Shown here: positions 7,479 through 11,169 of the stretch, one piece after another
Numbering within the stretch: the stretch's first letter is position 1
How the letters are laid out: each line of letters begins with the position of its first letter
From: CAYJRW01 sp964372865
GTDB lineage: Bacteria > Patescibacteriota > Minisyncoccia > Minisyncoccales > 2-12-FULL-40-12
Direction: 5' to 3'
Length of the DNA: 11,169 bases
Assembly (NCBI GenBank): GCA_964372865.1
Contig: CAYJRW010000017.1
Coordinates: forward strand, 1 to 11,169
The notes under the pieces: generated by a model
Seen by the model: the letters and a program-made list of their open reading frames with translations, nothing else
What the model was told of the DNA's origin: nothing
Databases searched by the model: none
Translations under genes and position numbers: made by a program

Positions 7479-9026
7479 CTACAAAAATTTAAATACGTCG
7501 CCAATTCTGTTAATCTTGAAATCTGGATTAAGTTTGCGAATAAATTGCCCTCTCCTGATTCCGTACAAAACCCCAATAGTTAAAACGCCCTCTTTCTTTC
7601 CGGCTAGTATGTCGGCTTCAGTATCGCCAATTATTGCTATTGAACCTTGGGGAACCGCGTTTTTGATTTTTCTCATAAAACTGATTTTAACTTCCAATGG
7701 TTCTCCAGCTCTGCTCTTAGATGAAAGTATCTTGTCAAAATATTTGGCGAGCTTTAATTTATTTAACTGCCAAAGAAGATTTTTCCTGTTCTTGCGCGCC
7801 GTGAGCAAAAACAGAAGGTGCCTTTTTTTGAGTTCGTCCAAAGCTTGTCTTGCGCCGGGAACCGCCTTGTCAAAACGCAGAAATCTCTTGTCTTCTACCA
7901 ATTTATTCCTTTCTGCTTCGTATTCAAAAGCGGCGATTCTTGAGGTTTTGGCAATGATCGTTCTATCCGGAGTTTTGCGCCTTTTCAGATCCCAGTAGGT
8001 TTTCTTGGACAAAACCCTCTGATTTCTTTTTCTTAAAATAAACCTGTATGTTTCGTAGTATCGCTTGGAAACATCTAAAAGAGTGCCGTCTAAATCAAAA
8101 ACGACGAGTTTATCTCCTTCTTTTTTAAAAAATTCAATTTCCTGTATTAACCCCGTCTTCAAATCTGTTTTTGATTCAAATTTCAGCTCTCTTTTGGCCC
8201 TATCTATATTAAGCACGACGTTAGTTTTCGCTTTCTGCCTGGGCCTAAAAATAATTTTAGAACCGGACCCGGACAATGTCCTGATTAGTTTTGCCAAAGA
8301 AAGAATGCTTATCTTTTCCTCTGAAGCAATGTTAAAAAGCCCGCTCTTTTTATATTTTAAAGCTGTAATCGAGGCCTTGGCTGCGTCTTTGGCGAAAATA
8401 AAGCTTCTTTTTTCTTTTCCCTCTCCAAAAATATAAATATTCTCATCCCGCAGAGCGGCTTTAATGAAATTAGGAATTGCTCTTGAAATCTTCTCTCCGG
8501 GGCCGTATATGCTGGCAAAACGCAAAATTGTTAGACCAATATTCTTCTTGGCGCACAAAACCTGCAAGTATTTTTCAGCAGCAAGTTTGCCGGCCCCGTA
8601 AAAAGAAGAAGGGGCTGTCTGATAATTCTCTTTGATATCAGCTTTGACATTTCTGGCATAAACCTCGCAGGTGCTGGCGAAAATGAATTTTGTTTTGGGT
8701 CTCAAGAATAGCGCCAAGTTTATAGAACCCTCAAGGTTGACCTTGATGCTTTCTTTCAAATCGTCCAATTTTGGGCTCTTTGGCACAAACGCGGCCAAGT
8801 GCAAAACCGCGTCTGCTCTCTGCAATGTTTTCTTGTAGCGGGCTAGGTCTTTTCTTTTGGCAATATCAGCCCTCAAAAACTTAACTTTTTTTGGAACAGT
8901 ATGGGGCAGCTTTTTCTCAATTGCAAAAACGCGCCAATTTTGTTTTTGCAGCTCATCAAGCAAAAAAGATCCTAAATAACCGCTCAATCCGGTAACCAAA
9001 ATGTTCTTGGGCCTTTTCTTAGTCAT
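7479..9026 (-). CDS. Fusion of NAD-dependent epimerase (extended SDR) and HAD-superfamily phosphatase
   Basis: A 515-residue bifunctional protein. Residues 1 to about 303 form an extended SDR: TGLSGYLG (12-19) for NAD(P), FASTCEVYA (116-124), Tyr143 and Lys147 as YxxxK, and RFASIYGPGE (169-178). The 4,6-dehydratase Asp is absent (Cys120 in its place). Residues from about 305 form a HAD phosphatase: VVFDLDGTLLD (motif I, nucleophile Asp311 and Asp313), an all-helical cap, LLTAR (motif II, Thr409), Lys447 as the probable motif III lysine, and IGDTEAD (motif IV, Asp468 and Asp472). No methionine occurs between residue 1 and 451, so the HAD half has no ATG of its own and the fusion looks genuine. 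Its ATG overlaps the ATP-grasp stop as ATGA. It may remove a phosphate from a sugar handled in the same route; the substrate is unknown. Confidence 0.92.
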   Translation of the reverse strand: MTKKRPKNILVTGLSGYLGSFLLDELQKQNWRVFAIEKKLPHTVPKKVKFLRADIAKRKDLARYKKTLQRADAVLHLAAFVPKSPKLDDLKESIKVNLEGSINLALFLRPKTKFIFASTCEVYARNVKADIKENYQTAPSSFYGAGKLAAEKYLQVLCAKKNIGLTILRFASIYGPGEKISRAIPNFIKAALRDENIYIFGEGKEKRSFIFAKDAAKASITALKYKKSGLFNIASEEKISILSLAKLIRTLSGSGSKIIFRPRQKAKTNVVLNIDRAKRELKFESKTDLKTGLIQEIEFFKKEGDKLVVFDLDGTLLDVSKRYYETYRFILRKRNQRVLSKKTYWDLKRRKTPDRTIIAKTSRIAAFEYEAERNKLVEDKRFLRFDKAVPGARQALDELKKRHLLFLLTARKNRKNLLWQLNKLKLAKYFDKILSSKSRAGEPLEVKISFMRKIKNAVPQGSIAIIGDTEADILAGKKEGVLTIGVLYGIRRGQFIRKLNPDFKINRIGDVFKFL

Positions 9027-10114
9027 AAGTTTAGCTTTTTTCTCCTCTCTGCCAACTCTTTTTCGTAACGGTCTATTTCTTTTGTAGTGGTCAATATTGG
9101 CTTAAAATCCATTCCGCGAATCCACGCTAAACCTTGCGGCAAAGGGTTAATAGTTTTAACGGGTTTTGGATACTTTTCTCCAAAAGCAATTTTCACGTAA
9201 ATATAGGGCATATTGAGCCCTGCTCGGGCGAAAAACTCGTGCGTGGTGAAAAAACGCCCTATGTTAATTTCTGTGGGGTTGGGCACATTATCTTTATCAT
9301 AGGTTAAGTCAACACTAAAAATTCCATGTGGGTTTTCGTCTATGGCTAATATCGCTTCTTTCGCGATTCTGTCTAAATTTCTGTCGCTTACGGTGACTCC
9401 TGTTCCAGTAATGCCAGTAATGCCAGACGGAGCGCGGTCAGCAAACTCCCAATATATTCTTTTTCTACTCTGGGCTATTATCAACTTCCCTTTATTCCAT
9501 AGTGATTGCCAGGTAATAGATTGAGGAGACAAATATTCTGCTGCCATAAAATGACCCCAGCCATCCTTAAAGTCAATCCATGATTTGGCAATCTTGTATT
9601 TGTCAACTAATAATGAGCCCCTGCCAGACGCCCCCTCAACATTGCGAATCCATATTCTGTTTCCTAAAGCTCTAAAAGCATTTTTTAAATCATTTTCATT
9701 GTTAATCGGCAAGCTTTTGGGTTGTGGCAATTTTCCCTTCATCCATATCTTGCTTGTTGCTAATTTATTTTGACAAAGTGCAACCGTTTTTTTGCTTGGC
9801 AAAAAACTTTTAATAGAAAATTTTTCCCTATTTTTTGATATAACCCCAATCTCAACATCATTTTGAGTATGTATAAATTCTGCGCCGGTTTCTTTAATTA
9901 TGTCTTTTAAGACAACTATAAAGTCTGAATCAGCGGCTTGAGGGACCAAATATTTTTTATCTGTCTCAGCCCTCTGCAGATAAAATTTATTACAATCAGT
10001 TCCAATGAAATAAAACTTCTCTGGGGAAAGTTTAAGAGACCTAACAAAATTTACTGCTGGAGTGCCGCCAGCACTAGTAATCAAAATTTTTTTTGAACTA
10101 CTAACGGGGTTCAT
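9023..10114 (-). CDS. ATP-grasp domain protein, CarB-like ligase of unknown substrate
   Basis: A 363-residue protein of the ATP-grasp superfamily, whose members activate a carboxylate as an acyl-phosphate and join it to an amine or similar nucleophile. The N-terminal ILITSAGGTPAVNFVRSLK (10-28) is the pre-ATP-grasp fold seen in CarB-like proteins. EGASGRGSLLV (160-170) is the nucleotide-binding glycine loop, AAEYL (191-195) lies in the adenine-contact region, and IFSVDLTYD (265-273) followed by PTEINIGRF (280-288) carries the Mg-binding Glu and Asn. At 363 residues it is far too short to be CarB itself. Both ends overlap neighbouring genes as ATGA, tying it to the oxidoreductase and the SDR-HAD fusion. 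A GGAGG lies 15 bases before the ATG, an unusually long spacing. It may attach an amino acid or other acid to a sugar, but nothing in the sequence proves this. Confidence 0.85.
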   Translation of the reverse strand: MNPVSSSKKILITSAGGTPAVNFVRSLKLSPEKFYFIGTDCNKFYLQRAETDKKYLVPQAADSDFIVVLKDIIKETGAEFIHTQNDVEIGVISKNREKFSIKSFLPSKKTVALCQNKLATSKIWMKGKLPQPKSLPINNENDLKNAFRALGNRIWIRNVEGASGRGSLLVDKYKIAKSWIDFKDGWGHFMAAEYLSPQSITWQSLWNKGKLIIAQSRKRIYWEFADRAPSGITGITGTGVTVSDRNLDRIAKEAILAIDENPHGIFSVDLTYDKDNVPNPTEINIGRFFTTHEFFARAGLNMPYIYVKIAFGEKYPKPVKTINPLPQGLAWIRGMDFKPILTTTKEIDRYEKELAERRKKLNL

Positions 10115-11115
10115 AAAGAAATTTTCATGCCTCCATTCTCAATCGACCTGTTTGCCGCCTCTAATATCTTTACTACCCGCAGACCTGATTCGCCGTCGGT
10201 TAATGGTCTTTTACTCTCTCTAATGCATTCCATAAAATGTTCGGCTACTTTTTCTAAGGCCTCGGTTTGGTCGAGTTTGGGAATGACGATGTCTCCGCTT
10301 CTGTAAAGGGGAGCAAAAGGCGTAACTTCGGAAGGGTCAATGTCAACACCTCTGTCATAAATCTTTATTTTTTCTGTCGGCTCCACGTCGTCATAAAGAA
10401 CCATTTTTTTGTCGCCGCCAAGCAACACTCTTCTGATTTTCAAAGGCGACAACCAGCTAACGCGAATGTAGCTCATGAGTCCTTCTTCGTGTTCTAGAAT
10501 AACATGAGCCATTTCTTCTTTCTTATCGAAAACATGACTTGACCCGCTAGTGGAAACATTTATCGGTTTTTGCTTAATCAAATAATCAATGATTGCAACG
10601 TCATGAGAAGCCAAGTCCCAGATTACGTTTGTATCTGAACGAACTAAACCAAGATTTACTCTTTCTGAGTCGTAATAATAAATTTTACCCAGCTCCCCTT
10701 TGTCAATCAGCTCTTTTATCTTTCTTACTGCGCCCGTATACACAAAAGTATAGTCAACCATCAAGACCCGATTTTTCTCTTTTGCTAGCTGGATTAGTTC
10801 TTCAGCCTCCGCAGAAGATGAAGCGATTGGCTTCTCTATAAGAACGTGCTTTCCCGCCAGTAGCGCTTCTTTGGCTATTGCGAAATGCGTAGCTAAAGAA
10901 GTGGCTATGCAAATAGCTTGAACATTTTCATCTTTCAAGATATCTTTGTAGTCCTGGGTAATATTGATAGCTGGGTAGATTTTTTTAACCTTACTTAGTT
11001 TTTCTCTGTTTATGTCACAAGCAAAATTAACTTCGCAATTTTCGAGCTGATAGAAATTTCTAAGTAAATTCGGCCCCCAATAACCCAAACCTATAACGGC
11101 TATTTTAATTGGCAT
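10111..11115 (-). CDS. Gfo/Idh/MocA family NAD(P)-dependent sugar oxidoreductase
   Basis: A 334-residue cytoplasmic dehydrogenase, normal length for the family. The Rossmann domain opens with KIAVIGLGYWGPNLLRN (4-20). The family signature HVLIEKPIA (90-98) includes the catalytic Lys95 region, and WDLASHDVAIIDYL (166-179) carries the C-terminal-domain histidine (His171) near the active site. In polysaccharide clusters such enzymes often oxidise C-3 of UDP-N-acetyl-hexosaminuronic acids (WbpB/WlbA) ahead of a DegT aminotransferase, and a Lys-type DegT gene lies three genes downstream. That role is inference; other positions or substrates are possible. ATG 11115 has an AGG 8 bases upstream and overlaps the tail of the preceding frame by 11 bases. 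Its TGA overlaps the ATP-grasp start. Confidence 0.93.
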   Translation of the reverse strand: MPIKIAVIGLGYWGPNLLRNFYQLENCEVNFACDINREKLSKVKKIYPAINITQDYKDILKDENVQAICIATSLATHFAIAKEALLAGKHVLIEKPIASSSAEAEELIQLAKEKNRVLMVDYTFVYTGAVRKIKELIDKGELGKIYYYDSERVNLGLVRSDTNVIWDLASHDVAIIDYLIKQKPINVSTSGSSHVFDKKEEMAHVILEHEEGLMSYIRVSWLSPLKIRRVLLGGDKKMVLYDDVEPTEKIKIYDRGVDIDPSEVTPFAPLYRSGDIVIPKLDQTEALEKVAEHFMECIRESKRPLTDGESGLRVVKILEAANRSIENGGMKISL

Positions 11116-11169
11116 TTTCTAAACCTATAATTTTAAATATTTCTTCAAACCTTTTTTCAAAAGTGTGGT
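11105..11169 (-). CDS. C-terminal tail of an upstream gene (possibly a GT4-type glycosyltransferase)
   Basis: A frame open from the right edge (first full codon at 11167) reads HTFEKRFEEIFKIIGLENAN and stops with TAA at 11107-11105. The amphipathic pattern with a WEKRF-like element resembles the last helix of many GT4 glycosyltransferases. It overlaps the oxidoreductase start by 11 bases, like other junctions in this cluster. The other two frames stop earlier and look less protein-like. With only 20 residues the assignment is tentative. Confidence 0.4.
   Translation of the reverse strand, partial: HTFEKRFEEIFKIIGLENAN

Noticed and set aside
7078..7998. A long plus-strand open frame (306 codons) antisense to the aminotransferase and SDR-HAD genes.
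   Set aside because: It covers parts of two genes with clear catalytic motifs on the minus strand, its translation shows no recognisable domain, and such antisense frames are common when coding strands avoid certain codons.
9023..10114. Carbamoyl-phosphate synthase large subunit (carB).
   Set aside because: Only one ATP-grasp unit of 363 residues is present, there is no carA neighbour, and the context is sugar metabolism.

Overview
The window is a stretch of a surface-polysaccharide (nucleotide-sugar and glycosyltransferase) gene cluster from an uncultured-type bacterium. Every supported gene lies on the minus strand, so transcription runs from the right end of the window to the left. Nine genes are complete, one is cut at the left edge and the tail of one more is at the right edge. 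Gaps never exceed about 23 bases and several stops overlap the next start as ATGA, so this looks like one long polycistronic unit with neither its promoter nor its terminator in view. TGA acts as a stop at these junctions, so the standard bacterial code applies. The AT-rich, lysine-rich coding and compact packing recall Patescibacteria (CPR) or similar uncultured lineages, but this is only an impression; no taxonomic marker is present.

Layout in transcription order: the tail of an unidentified gene, possibly a glycosyltransferase (11169-11105); a Gfo/Idh/MocA sugar oxidoreductase (11115-10111); a CarB-like ATP-grasp ligase (10114-9023); a fusion of an extended SDR (NAD-dependent epimerase) with a HAD phosphatase (9026-7479); a lysine-type DegT/DnrJ/EryC1 sugar aminotransferase (7473-6373); a large GT-B-like glycosyltransferase with a cysteine-rich insert (6353-4851); an extended SDR (4827-3895); a DegT-fold enzyme in which the PLP lysine is replaced by histidine (3890-2616); a non-hydrolysing UDP-GlcNAc 2-epimerase (2609-1488); a GT4-like glycosyltransferase (1491-235); and the start of a class I SAM methyltransferase (251-1).

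Two sub-modules stand out. The right-hand one (oxidoreductase, ATP-grasp, SDR-HAD, aminotransferase) could oxidise and aminate a sugar, with the ATP-grasp enzyme joining something, such as an amino acid, to an amine or carboxylate. The left-hand one (SDR plus His-type DegT enzyme) has the signature of PMP-dependent C-3 deoxygenation, as in 3,6-dideoxyhexose synthesis, but lacks the iron-sulfur cysteines of the RfbH/E1 enzymes it otherwise resembles. The oxidoreductase, Lys-type aminotransferase and 2-epimerase also match three of the five steps of the Wbp-type UDP-ManNAc3NAcA pathway. Substrates cannot be fixed from sequence alone.

No RNA genes, CRISPR arrays, insertion sequences, substantial repeats or non-coding stretches over 300 bases were seen.
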